Of a DNA stretch of 64,000 bases, positions 32,934-40,733 are shown piece by piece. Origin of the DNA: Fontibacillus phaseoli. GTDB lineage: Bacteria; Bacillota; Bacilli; Paenibacillales; Paenibacillaceae. A program made the position numbers and the translations under genes. The notes beneath the pieces were generated by a model that worked only from the letters and a program-made list of their open reading frames with translations, ran no database searches and was not told where the DNA came from. The stretch spans positions 1,421,860 through 1,485,859 of the forward strand of contig NZ_QPJW01000001.1 in assembly GCF_003337355.1 (NCBI RefSeq), written 5' to 3'. Positions within the stretch are counted from its first letter, which is position 1; each line of letters starts with the position of its first letter.

Positions 32934-33100
32934 GATGACCCTGCCGCTTCAATCCATTGGGTTACTCACTCGGCCAGCTTCTCCCGGTTTGCTTCTACTT
33001 CATTCCGATTTGTAAATTTGACGATCGCGCGGTGCCGATAACAGAAGCTTGGCGCGTTCCATTTGATGTGTTCTGTAATCAAGGGGTCGGCGTTTAAATG
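32934..33100 (-). pseudogene. Decayed DUF1801 (YdhG-like) gene fragment
   Basis: The minus-strand reading HLNADPLITEHIKWNAPSFCYRH followed by IVKFTNRNEVEANREKLAE, a TGA stop, then VTQWIEAAG matches the pattern of DUF1801 proteins (xTEHIKWNAPSF, then a C-terminal NREKLAEVVTRWI). The middle part is missing and an in-frame stop interrupts the end. The rest of the 300-base gap between yeeI and the next acetyltransferase holds the yeeI promoter region and nothing else I can identify. Confidence 0.6.
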
Positions 33101-33125
33101 ACAGATCTTACTTGCTCGGGTTCCG

Positions 33126-33635
33126 TTACATGCTTTTGCTATACAAATACGTCCATTTCTCGCGATTTCTTTGATTTATGTACTGCTTCTCGCAAGTCAT
33201 CCCGATTTTTTCGGCAACCCGTCTCGAGGCATGGTGCTCCAGCGGCATGTTGGCGCAAATACGCCGCATATCCAGAGTACTAAATCCGTATTCCAGGCAA
33301 GCGGCGGCGGCTTCCGTACCCAAATCCCGGCCCCAATAAGAAGAGGAGATAATATATCCGAGATCATTCTCCAACTGCGAATCCAGTTCCACTCTCATAA
33401 ATCCGATATCACCAACGAGTTTTCCGGATTCCTTCAGGACCATTCCCCATCGGCCGAATCCTAAAGTACTATAAGCCTCTATATTCTTTTGAAGCCAGGA
33501 TGACGTTTGTTCTTTTGTAAAAGGGGCCGGCCAGAACGACATCGTGTCTGCGTCTCCCAGAATACAGTGCAGCTCTTCCAAGTCATCGGCTGAATGCTGC
33601 CGGATCCATAGCCGGTTTGTCTCCATAATAATCAT
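33126..33635 (-). CDS. GNAT family acetyltransferase, RimJ/RimL-like
   Basis: 169 residues. METNRLWIRQHSADDLEEL is the typical N-terminus (first strand and R-x-x-x-x-D block), GDIGFMRVELDSQLENDLGYIISSSYWGRDLGTEAAAACLEYGF is the acetyl-CoA loop region, and MPLEHHASRRVAEKIGMTCEKQ the C-terminal N/H-x-A-S-x-R-V-x-E-K-I-G block. ATG 33635 overlaps the stop of the HD gene (ATGA), so the two are coupled. Substrate unknown. Confidence 0.88.
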   Translation of the reverse strand: MIIMETNRLWIRQHSADDLEELHCILGDADTMSFWPAPFTKEQTSSWLQKNIEAYSTLGFGRWGMVLKESGKLVGDIGFMRVELDSQLENDLGYIISSSYWGRDLGTEAAAACLEYGFSTLDMRRICANMPLEHHASRRVAEKIGMTCEKQYINQRNREKWTYLYSKSM

Positions 33636-34285
33636 CTAGTATCGCCCCCCTCTTCCATCAAGTCCCATTCTTTGTAAAACTGATTCAAATAAGACTCCAT
33701 GAATGCATGACGCTCCTCGGCCAACTCCCTTGCATAATCCGTATTCAAAAGACCTTTGAGCTTCAATAGCTTCTCATAAAAATGATAGATCGCCGATTTC
33801 TCGCTAGATCTGTAATCGGCGTCGCTGAAATCTTTTCCCGGCTGATGCATCGGCCGCCCCGTCGCCCCCGAATAGATGAAGGTTCTAGCAATGCCTATGG
33901 CGCCCATGGCATCCAGACGGTCCGCATCCTGTACTACTTTCCCTTCGATGGTGTCCATCGGCGGATTTTTACCTCCGTTATAAGACATGGTGGAAATGAT
34001 GAGCATGACATGATCCATCAACCGCCGCTCGGCTCCGTGACTCATGAGCCACGAACAAACCTTTTCCAATCCGGCCTCTTTAGTATCGTTCAACTTCTCA
34101 TCGGCGATATCATGAAGAAGGGCCGACAATTCACATACTAAAAGATCGGCTTGTTCCTGCTTGGCAATGGCAACCGCCAGGTTTCTTACCCGTTCGATAT
34201 GCCACCAGTCGTGTCCGCTCGGCTCAAATTCCAATTCATTTTTAACGAAGCTTACGGCCGCTTCAATAATGCTATGGTTATTCAT
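33632..34285 (-). CDS. HD-domain phosphohydrolase, YpgQ/YedJ-like
   Basis: 217 residues. Metal ligands of the HD fold are seen: GHDWWHIERVRNLA (first His), LLHDIADEK (HD pair) and VVQDADRLDAMGAIG (last Asp). The Trp-rich GHDWWH start and the length match YpgQ of B. subtilis, an HD protein with Mn-dependent nucleotide pyrophosphatase activity. It overlaps the lipoprotein gene upstream by 8 bp and the acetyltransferase downstream, so the three are one operon. Confidence 0.9.
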   Translation of the reverse strand: MNNHSIIEAAVSFVKNELEFEPSGHDWWHIERVRNLAVAIAKQEQADLLVCELSALLHDIADEKLNDTKEAGLEKVCSWLMSHGAERRLMDHVMLIISTMSYNGGKNPPMDTIEGKVVQDADRLDAMGAIGIARTFIYSGATGRPMHQPGKDFSDADYRSSEKSAIYHFYEKLLKLKGLLNTDYARELAEERHAFMESYLNQFYKEWDLMEEGGDTR

Positions 34286-34787
34286 TTTTTTCTTCCGTCT
34301 CCTCTACGAACAACAAAAAATATTCTTTCTTTTCCGGATAGCTATTGGGTGCGTCGCCCGTACAGGATGACAAATAGTACTCCGTCCCGTTGCGTTCCCC
34401 CAGGGAATCGGTTCTCTCGCCGATCGTGGAGCAGATCGCGGTGCTGATTCCGCGGTTGCCTCCGCCGTATTCGTCCCAGCTGTTATCATAGCTATAAGAG
34501 ATCTCTTTCCCGTTATAATCAAGGTCGACATAAATCGGATCGCCTTCATCCGTATACCGGGCAAGTGTAATCTTGCCAGCCATTTTCTTTTTAAAATTAT
34601 CTACAAATTGTTTTATGACCTCCACATTATACATTCCTGACGGTCCCGCTACCACAAAACCCCGGTTTGCCGCTTCGCTGGAATTCAGCTTCGGATGAGA
34701 CGAGGCTGGCGATGATTTGCCCGGAACCGGGCTGCAAGAGGTCAGCAAAATAACTATGGTCACCACGAACCACCGATGTTTTTTCAT
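34278..34787 (-). CDS. DUF4362-type lipoprotein
   Basis: 169 residues from ATG 34787 (GGAGG upstream). Signal peptide with lipobox LLTSC, then a Ser/Pro-rich linker and a domain with NRGFVVAGPSGMYNVEVIKQFVDNFKKKMAGKITLARYTDEGDPIYVDLDYNGKEISYSYDNSWDEYGG, as in DUF4362 proteins of Bacilli. Function is not known. It is the first gene of the lipoprotein-HD-GNAT operon. Confidence 0.82.
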   Translation of the reverse strand: MKKHRWFVVTIVILLTSCSPVPGKSSPASSHPKLNSSEAANRGFVVAGPSGMYNVEVIKQFVDNFKKKMAGKITLARYTDEGDPIYVDLDYNGKEISYSYDNSWDEYGGGNRGISTAICSTIGERTDSLGERNGTEYYLSSCTGDAPNSYPEKKEYFLLFVEETEEKNE

Positions 34788-34817
34788 GACAAGCACCTCC
34801 CTCCTCGGTTTGTTCCC

Positions 34818-35240
34818 TTATCCCCCGCCAAAAAGAATATCCATGATCGTGCCCGCTCTGCCCGCTTTTATGCCATGCAAAATATCAGGATCGTAAACTT
34901 CCACGGAACCACAAGTGGTGCATGACACAAATAGGTAATGGCGGTGTTGAATATCCAGCAGCTTGCTTAATCCTATCCCGGTCATGGCCACTTCCCGGAC
35001 CTTGCATTCGGTTTCTCCGCACTTCGAACACTTGAACCGGTTTTCTATCATTTGTTCGACGGACAGATCATTGAGTGAATCATCGTTGTACATAACGAAG
35101 TTCATAGTGTCCTCGCCGTCATCTTCATAGCTTACGGTTTCAAAATCTTTTCCCGAAACTTCGTAGAGTTTGCGGTGACATTCCGGGCATCGGCCATGTT
35201 TGATTTCGATCTCCCGATTGCACCATGGACATTCCAGCAT
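34818..35240 (-). CDS. Zinc-ribbon protein of unknown function
   Basis: 140 residues with three Cys pairs: CPWC and CPEC near the N-terminus (positions 4-21), CSKC and later CTTC in the C-terminal half (ENRFKCSKCGETECKVREVAMT...FVSCTTCGSVEVYD). So two zinc ribbons are joined by an acidic linker (YEDDGEDTMNFVMYNDD). The C-terminal GAGR-type tail ends in FGGG. The pattern is common in Paenibacillus hypothetical proteins. It may be co-transcribed with the lipoprotein operon (30 bp gap). Confidence 0.78.
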   Translation of the reverse strand: MLECPWCNREIEIKHGRCPECHRKLYEVSGKDFETVSYEDDGEDTMNFVMYNDDSLNDLSVEQMIENRFKCSKCGETECKVREVAMTGIGLSKLLDIQHRHYLFVSCTTCGSVEVYDPDILHGIKAGRAGTIMDILFGGG

Positions 35241-35271
35241 ATTCCAAATCGCTCCTTGCCGAAACCGATAA

Positions 35272-35306
35272 ACCCGGCCTTAGATATCACATATCCTAAG
35301 CCGGGT
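35272..35306. other. Long hairpin in the leader of the zinc-ribbon gene
   Basis: CCCGGCCTTAGATATC and TATCCTAAGCCGGG pair with one bulge. It stands about 30 bases upstream of the zinc-ribbon start, where a terminator would not be expected; on the minus strand it ends GCCGGGTTTATC. It may be a leader hairpin or a weak stop for divergent transcription. Confidence 0.5.
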
Positions 35307-35353
35307 CGCTGGTGGTATTTTATTTATACCTAATTATAAACAAATAGGATAGA

Positions 35354-35396
35354 AGTGACCACCGTCACCTGTTCAACCGCTTCTAAGCGGTAAAAT
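35354..35396 (+). promoter_or_regulatory. FNR/Crp-type activated promoter of ywiC
   Basis: GTGA-CCACCG-TCAC (35355-35368) fits the core of the TGTGA-N6-TCACA box; its centre lies at about -41.5 from a start site set by the -10 TAAAAT (35391-35396). No good -35 box is present, as usual for FNR class II promoters. Confidence 0.6.
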
Positions 35397-35438
35397 TAAA
35401 GGTGTACGTTGATATGGTGAAAGCGAGGATTTTCCCCC

Positions 35439-36155
35439 ATGAAAAAAGGTTACATTCCCAACCAGCACGGCGCATGGGCCATGCTGCTTATCCCGTTTTT
35501 GTTCGGCATGTTCGCGGCTAAGCCGGTGTTGCTGCATGGAGTGCTATTTCTGGGCTGGTTGCTGGTATATTTGTTTTCTTTTCCTTTTCTGCAATGGGTG
35601 CGGACCAAGAAATTGCAGGTGTATGGAAAACCCATGCTGTTCTATGGTGTTTTGCTGATACCGGTTGCCGTAAGCCTGCTGGTTATGGCCCCGGAATTAT
35701 GGAAGTGGATTCCTATGTTTTTCCCGCTTTTTGCAGTTAACTGCTATTACGCCAAACGTAAACGCGAACGCGCTTTTGCGAACGATCTTGCCGCGGTCAT
35801 TCAGTTCAGCCTGATCCTGTTTGTGTCTTATCATATCGGCGGCGGCGATAACTGGAGAATGGCTGCAGAGCTGTTCATCCTCAGCATCCTTTACTTCACG
35901 GGTACCATTTTTTATGTAAAAACGATTATCCGGGAAAAAAACAATGCGGTATTTTTCCGTTTCTCCATTGGTTATCATCTGGCTTCGCTCGTGATTGCAG
36001 CCCTTCTGTTCCCCCCGGGAATCCTGATTCCGCTGCTGATCTTGCTTGTCCGGGCGATCTGGATTCCAAAAACCAAAACAACCGTCAAACAAAGCGGCAT
36101 GATGGAAATTGCCTTCTCTGTCCTGGTGGCCGGCACGGCTTTGGCCCTATTCTAA
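35439..36155 (+). CDS. ywiC: YwiC-like membrane protein
   Basis: 238 residues with seven hydrophobic segments. MKKGYIPNQHGAWAMLLIPFLFGMF is the conserved YwiC start, with a central basic loop CYYAKRKRERAFANDLAAVIQF. In B. subtilis ywiC sits in the narK-fnr-narGHJI region and is Fnr-dependent; here it lies beside the nar island and has a FNR-type box at -41.5. The function is unknown. It converges on the narK-moaA-hemerythrin unit. Confidence 0.85.
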   Translation: MKKGYIPNQHGAWAMLLIPFLFGMFAAKPVLLHGVLFLGWLLVYLFSFPFLQWVRTKKLQVYGKPMLFYGVLLIPVAVSLLVMAPELWKWIPMFFPLFAVNCYYAKRKRERAFANDLAAVIQFSLILFVSYHIGGGDNWRMAAELFILSILYFTGTIFYVKTIIREKNNAVFFRFSIGYHLASLVIAALLFPPGILIPLLILLVRAIWIPKTKTTVKQSGMMEIAFSVLVAGTALALF

Positions 36156-36198
36156 TCTCACGATCCGCGACCTGAGTTGAATAATGTTGCTAGTAAAA

Positions 36199-36239
36199 AG
36201 GTTCCTATCCCGGCATTCGTAATGCCGCATAGGAACCTT
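36199..36239. terminator. Bidirectional terminator between ywiC and the hemerythrin gene
   Basis: AAGGTTCCTAT...CGGCATT, CGT, AATGCCG...ATAGGAACCTT, a long near-perfect stem flanked by A and T runs; it ends both converging units. Confidence 0.88.
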
Positions 36240-36267
36240 AATAATTATATCTACTTTTGCCGGTGAT

Positions 36268-36681
36268 TTAAAAAAGCAAGCTTTCTTCATCCCGGCTATG
36301 AATTTCATTCACGACAATCAGAGCATGAAGCATTCTGAGCACTTCCTGACTTAAACCTTCACTTTGACGCAGTTTATGAATATCCGCAACAATAATTCGG
36401 AGCAGGTCGTGATCCCGGGTCAGCTTTGTAATGGTTTCCTGCATTTCAGGCTTACCGGTCGCAATCTCCCGATAGAACCCTTCCTCTTCCGCATCGGCAT
36501 GACTAATGATCCGGTTTTCCCAATATAGAAGCAAGTCATCCGCCGCAGTGTTTGCCATCTCGAATTCGCCGCCCTTAAATAGTTCAAGAACCTCTTCCGT
36601 CTTGGATATTGCACCCGCAAGTCCGCCGCTATGAATTGCTTTGTGGGCATGTAATTGCCGCAGGGAAGGTCCAACAGCCAT
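36268..36681 (-). CDS. Hemerythrin-like (HHE) protein
   Basis: About 137 residues from ATG 36681 (AAAGGAAG six bases upstream). Four-helix bundle with metal-type residues: HAHKAIHSGG, RIISHADAEEEGFYREIA, TRDHDLLRIIVADIH, and HSRDEESLLF at the end, the His/Glu/Asp pattern of di-iron HHE proteins. It is the last gene of the narK-moaA unit. A role in nitrite or NO stress, or in iron-sulphur repair, fits the setting. Its sequence is unlike the second hemerythrin at 39493-40008. Confidence 0.82.
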   Translation of the reverse strand: MAVGPSLRQLHAHKAIHSGGLAGAISKTEEVLELFKGGEFEMANTAADDLLLYWENRIISHADAEEEGFYREIATGKPEMQETITKLTRDHDLLRIIVADIHKLRQSEGLSQEVLRMLHALIVVNEIHSRDEESLLF

Positions 36682-36707
36682 CGTCATCTTCCTTTCTTTA
36701 AACGGGA

Positions 36708-37730
36708 TCAACCGCCTATATAGGACATCCCGATTTTGCTTCTATGCTTCGCCGAATACTCGGTCCGTTCATCGGAATACCGGTCGGTTCTCAGCTCCCA
36801 CACCTTCATAATTGCTTCCAGCAGCTCTTCGTTTGACGCTCCTGCGCGCAACATCGATCGCAAATCAAAACCCTCCGTTGCAAAAAGACAAGTAAACAGC
36901 TTGCCTTCCGAAGACAGTCTGGCACGTGTACAGGTTGAGCAGAACGATTCGGACACCGAGGTTATAAAGCCAAGCTTGGCGGTGCTTTGATCATAACGGT
37001 AGTATTTGGCCACTTCGCCGTAATAAGATTGTTCAACGGGAGTAAGTTCGTATTTTTGGCCGATGGTTTGCATCATTTCCGCTTTTGTCGTTACTTTCTT
37101 ATAACTCCAGGCGTTGTCCGTGCCGACATCCATAAATTCGATCATGCGAAGCGTAATCTTCCGGTCTTTAAAATACTCTGCCATAGGAATGATCTCCCGG
37201 TCGTTCATTCCTTTTTGGACAACCATATTTACCTTGACTTCATATCCGATCCGATTCGCCTCATCGATATTCTCAAGGATCCGCGAAGGATGAATCCCTC
37301 TTCCGTTCATCGTTCCGAACAGTTCGGGATCAAGTGCATCCAGGCTAATATTCAGCCGTCTTAAACCCGCTTCATACAGTTCGCTTGCGTACCGATGAAG
37401 CAGTAAGCCGTTTGTCGTCAATGCCAAATCTTCCACCCCGTCGATCGAGGCGATTTTCTTGACAAGCTCTTTCAGATCACTTCGCAACAGCGGTTCTCCG
37501 CCGGTCAGCCTAATCTTTTTGACGCCCAGGGAAACGAACAGTTCAACCAGCCGGCTGATCTCTTCATAGGATAAGAGCTCATTTTTAGGTAAAAAAGCAT
37601 AATCGTCCCCAAAAATCTCCTTCGGCATGCAATAGATGCAGCGGAAATTACACCGATCCGTTACGGAGATCCGCAGATCGCGCAAAGGTCTTTGCAGCGT
37701 GTCATGTACTCTGGTCTTTGACGTCATCAT
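36708..37730 (-). CDS. moaA: GTP 3',8-cyclase MoaA
   Basis: 340 residues. The radical-SAM Cys27, Cys31, Cys34 (RCNFRCIYCMP), the SAM loop RLTGGEPLL, and the C-terminal 4Fe-4S site FCSTCTRARLSSEGKLFTCLF are present; the chain ends in SYIGG, the Gly-Gly tail of MoaA. It makes the first intermediate of the molybdenum cofactor for the nitrate reductase. It lies 66 bp after narK on the same strand. The other moa/moe genes are not in this window. Confidence 0.96.
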   Translation of the reverse strand: MMTSKTRVHDTLQRPLRDLRISVTDRCNFRCIYCMPKEIFGDDYAFLPKNELLSYEEISRLVELFVSLGVKKIRLTGGEPLLRSDLKELVKKIASIDGVEDLALTTNGLLLHRYASELYEAGLRRLNISLDALDPELFGTMNGRGIHPSRILENIDEANRIGYEVKVNMVVQKGMNDREIIPMAEYFKDRKITLRMIEFMDVGTDNAWSYKKVTTKAEMMQTIGQKYELTPVEQSYYGEVAKYYRYDQSTAKLGFITSVSESFCSTCTRARLSSEGKLFTCLFATEGFDLRSMLRAGASNEELLEAIMKVWELRTDRYSDERTEYSAKHRSKIGMSYIGG

Positions 37731-37796
37731 GTCTATTATCCTTTCGCTAGCGTGATCCCAAATTCAAACCGCTCCAATTAGGGCTTACTGTAAGTA

Positions 37797-39305
37797 TTAA
37801 CCACTTTTTCTCTGATCGTTCGTCAGCTCCGAAAAAGCCCCCACGTAACTGATGTCTTCACCGGTCGTCTCATCTTTAATCGCGCTGATATTCAACCATT
37901 GCAGATAGACATCGCCATTTTTGCGCCGGTTCCAAATCTCGCCCTGCCACATTCCGTTTTCTTTGATGCTATTCCACATCACTTCATAAAAATCGGCCGA
38001 CTGTTTTTCCGCTCGTAGAATATTCGGCTTTTTGCCGAGCGCCTCCTCTTCCGTAAAGCCCGTCAATGCCGTGAAGGCCGGATTGACCGCCGTGATCGTT
38101 CCCTTCTGATCCGTGACCAAAATGCCCTGTGCGGTACGGTTGAACACTTCCGAGGAGATACTCAGCTTATTTTGATAGACCATCCAAATGACCAGGATCA
38201 AGCTCGCCAAGGCAACCTGGGAAAGCAGCATGAAACCGATCGAATATTGTCCCGTGATCGAGTGAATCAAAGAAAGCATTAATGGAGGGAAAAATCCGCC
38301 TAGGCCGCCCATCATCGATACGATCCCGTTAACGATCCCCGCTTGCTTATTAAAATATTGCGGCACCAGTTTGAAAATGACACCATTGCCGATGCCGGCG
38401 CTGACAGCGATGGCCAAACATCCTACCGTGTACAGCGCAATGGTCGGAGAAAACGCCAACACGATGGCGGAAACGGTAAACAAAGAAAATACGCCGACTA
38501 ACAAATACAAGGAGTTAAACCGGTCCGCCAGCCAGCCGCCGACAGGGCGCAAAAAGGTGGCAAGCGCAATGAACCCGGCAGTTCTGATGCCCGCATCCAC
38601 TTTGCTAAGATCAAAGTTTGTGACAAGGAAGTTAGGTAGATACACCGTGAATGCCACAAAAGAACCGAAAGTAATAAAATATAGCAACGAAAAAAGCCAA
38701 AGCTTTTCATTTTTATAAACACCTTTGATTTGCTCGATCATGGAGGTTTTTACTTTTTGTTCTTTCCGGTCGCCGAATAAAAAGTTTAATGCCGCAAACA
38801 CGAGCAGCAGGACCAGGTAGAATTTAACGGTAGTCGCCCACCCGAATTGGTTGGCAATCAGCGGAGCCGAGAACGTGGTAACCGCGGTTCCCATGTTGCC
38901 CAGACCATATACTCCGTTAACCAGACCATGCCGTTCCTTAGGGTAATATTTCGGCAAAGAGGTAACGCCGACCGAAAATACGGCCCCGCCGATCCCGAGG
39001 AACAATCCGCCGATGATCAAATCTGTAGAAGAATTCGCTTCACTTATATAATATACAGGAAACAACAGTAAAACAAAGCTGATTAAAAAGACCAGACGTG
39101 CGCCTATGATGTTTGCGAAATAACCCAGCGGAATTCGTAGCACGGAGCCAAGTACAACCGGGATCGCCGTAATAATTGCGGTTTGACTTGCGGGAATGTT
39201 AATGTCTTCTCTCATAAATGGAAGTAAAGAAGAAATAATGACCCAGACTGCAAAGCCGACGATGAGATTCAGTGTTTGTAATGGTAATTGGACTTTTTTA
39301 ATCAA
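37797..39305 (-). CDS. narK: Nitrate/nitrite transporter NarK with C-terminal PAS domain
   Basis: 502 residues. Residues 1-378 are a NarK-type MFS protein with twelve helices: conserved Arg57 (SVLRIPLGY) and Arg253 (FLRPVGGW), and the nitrate signature loops VNGVYGLGNMGTAVTTFSAP (TM5) and VNGIVSMMGGLGGFFPP (TM11). From about 383 to 495 there is a PAS domain with PAC: EVFNRTAQGILVTDQKGTITAVNPAFTALTGFTEEEALGK and WQGEIWNRRKNGDVYLQWLNISAIKD. The frame is continuous from transporter to PAS with no stop. TTG start at 39305 with AAGGTG seven bases upstream. It imports nitrate or exchanges nitrate for nitrite; the PAS part may sense redox or bind a partner. Confidence 0.93.
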   Translation of the reverse strand: MIKKVQLPLQTLNLIVGFAVWVIISSLLPFMREDINIPASQTAIITAIPVVLGSVLRIPLGYFANIIGARLVFLISFVLLLFPVYYISEANSSTDLIIGGLFLGIGGAVFSVGVTSLPKYYPKERHGLVNGVYGLGNMGTAVTTFSAPLIANQFGWATTVKFYLVLLLVFAALNFLFGDRKEQKVKTSMIEQIKGVYKNEKLWLFSLLYFITFGSFVAFTVYLPNFLVTNFDLSKVDAGIRTAGFIALATFLRPVGGWLADRFNSLYLLVGVFSLFTVSAIVLAFSPTIALYTVGCLAIAVSAGIGNGVIFKLVPQYFNKQAGIVNGIVSMMGGLGGFFPPLMLSLIHSITGQYSIGFMLLSQVALASLILVIWMVYQNKLSISSEVFNRTAQGILVTDQKGTITAVNPAFTALTGFTEEEALGKKPNILRAEKQSADFYEVMWNSIKENGMWQGEIWNRRKNGDVYLQWLNISAIKDETTGEDISYVGAFSELTNDQRKSG

Positions 39306-39360
39306 ACAGCATCACCTTTTCCAAGTTTATGAATGAACCAATTCAAGATTCCCCACCCGT

Positions 39361-39436
39361 ATTGTAACGCAGACATTCCCCGTATCCTCATAGGGAACTC
39401 CCCTAATCAGGTTCGCGAAATCCCTATAGTCACAAA
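39361..39436 (-). promoter_or_regulatory. narK promoter with NreC-like dyad
   Basis: On the minus strand -10 is TACAAT (39366-39361). The dyad TAGGG-GAGTT-CCCTA (39405-39391) is centred about 44 bp upstream of the expected start. A second element, TAGGGATTTC (39426-39417) preceded by TTGTGA (39435-39430), occurs also upstream of narG. There is no -35 box, as expected for an activator-dependent promoter. Confidence 0.6.
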
Positions 39437-39474
39437 AAAGCCCCAAATCAATGTTGCTGATTTGGGGCTTTTTC
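39435..39474. terminator. Terminator at the end of the nar-nre operon
   Basis: AAAAAAGCCCCAAATCA, loop, TGATTTGGGGCTTTTT: perfect stem with T run on both strands, 20 bp after the hemerythrin stop and overlapping the upstream edge of the narK promoter. Confidence 0.93.
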
Positions 39475-39492
39475 ATCAGGCATTTCCCTGCC

Positions 39493-40008
39493 TCAAAGTA
39501 TTAAGGTGTGCAACTCCTCGTACAACCGCTCTTGCTCCGCTTGCTTCAAAACCTGCGCCGTCATAGGGAATAGCACCGATTCTTCCTTCACGAAATGAAC
39601 TGTCAGGATCTCGAATGCCTCACCCGCATCGCGTGACATATCCTTCATCTCCTGCATCGAAAAATTTCCGTCAGAATGATGAAGAAAGTGATCAATGTAG
39701 GCGACAATTTCTTCATGTTCATTTTCAATCGACACAAGCGGGCCTTGATCATGCCCGATGTACTGCCCTAACAGCGGGAAGAAAAAGGCCTCTTCCTTCT
39801 TCGTATGTTGCTCCAATGGTGCCTTGAACTCGGCCAAAAGCTGACGTAAGCGTACGAATTCCTGCCCTGCCTGGTCCGTAGTGTACCGGTCATTTTGAAG
39901 ATTCAGCACAATGGAATGCCATTGACTCATTAGGTGAGACAAGTAGCCATGCTCATTTTCAAGGATACGCATGGCAGGCAACGGGGTCCTAAACTTGGTG
40001 TTCTCCAT
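39493..40008 (-). CDS. Hemerythrin-like (HHE) protein
   Basis: 171 residues. Di-iron residues: LENEHGYLSHLMSQWH, PLEQHTKKEEAFFFPLLG, ENEHEEIVAYIDHFLHH and HFVKEESVLFPM, the H-E-H-x3-E / H-x3-E-E patterns of hemerythrin-like proteins. It lies 21 bp after nreC, the last gene of narGHJI-nreABC. Such proteins bind O2 or NO or protect iron-sulphur centres. The link to nitrate respiration is by position. Confidence 0.88.
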   Translation of the reverse strand: MENTKFRTPLPAMRILENEHGYLSHLMSQWHSIVLNLQNDRYTTDQAGQEFVRLRQLLAEFKAPLEQHTKKEEAFFFPLLGQYIGHDQGPLVSIENEHEEIVAYIDHFLHHSDGNFSMQEMKDMSRDAGEAFEILTVHFVKEESVLFPMTAQVLKQAEQERLYEELHTLIL

Positions 40009-40029
40009 GTTCTTATGCGACCTCTTTCG

Positions 40030-40677
40030 TTAAAAATCAAGCAGCTTCTTTTTCAATGCATATTCTACCAGCTCAGGCCGGGTCTTTAAGTTCAACTTAT
40101 CCATCAATTTGGCTTTATGAGCTTCGACGGTCTTCACGGAGATATGAAGCATCTCCGCGATCTCTTTGTTTCCGTACCCTTTGGCTACTAGCGGCAATAT
40201 TTCTATTTCACGTGTCGACAAAAGCTGATACGGATTGCTTTCATCGACCCGCTGATCTTTATTAATAAATTCCCGGACGAGCGATGTCGCGATTTGGGGG
40301 TGGATATAAATCCCGCCTTGATGCACCATCCGGATGGCCGACACCAGCTGTTCGTCCGGCGAATTTTTCAGAACATAGCCCCTGGCGCCGTTCTTTAACA
40401 CATGAAACAGATACTCTTCATCATCGTACATCGTAAGAATCAAGATCTTGGTATCCGGGAAATCTTCGTTAATTTTAGCGGTTGCAATGAGTCCACTCTC
40501 ACCGGGAGGCATGCTAAGATCCATCAGAAGGATATCCGGCCTATGCTTTGAAACCATTTTATAAGCTTCAATCCCGTCAGCCGCAGTCGCTACGACTTCC
40601 ATATCGTCCTGAAAGTTAATGATCATGGCAAAACCGCTTCGCACTACCGCATGATCATCCGCGATCACAATCTTCAC
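40030..40677 (-). CDS. nreC: Response regulator NreC
   Basis: 215 residues. Receiver with acidic pair ([12 protein letters not shown]), phospho-acceptor Asp53 ([12 protein letters not shown]), and a LuxR-type helix-turn-helix (about 145-210): [64 protein letters not shown]. NreC in Staphylococcus carnosus activates narGHJI, nir and narT when phosphorylated by NreB in the absence of O2. GTG start. Candidate binding sites lie in the narG and narK promoters. Confidence 0.93.
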   Translation of the reverse strand: MKIVIADDHAVVRSGFAMIINFQDDMEVVATAADGIEAYKMVSKHRPDILLMDLSMPPGESGLIATAKINEDFPDTKILILTMYDDEEYLFHVLKNGARGYVLKNSPDEQLVSAIRMVHQGGIYIHPQIATSLVREFINKDQRVDESNPYQLLSTREIEILPLVAKGYGNKEIAEMLHISVKTVEAHKAKLMDKLNLKTRPELVEYALKKKLLDF

Positions 40678-40733
40678 TCACAATCCCCCCGTCTGTTGGA
40701 TTCATTTATTTCGCTTGCTTATCACGAAGTTCA

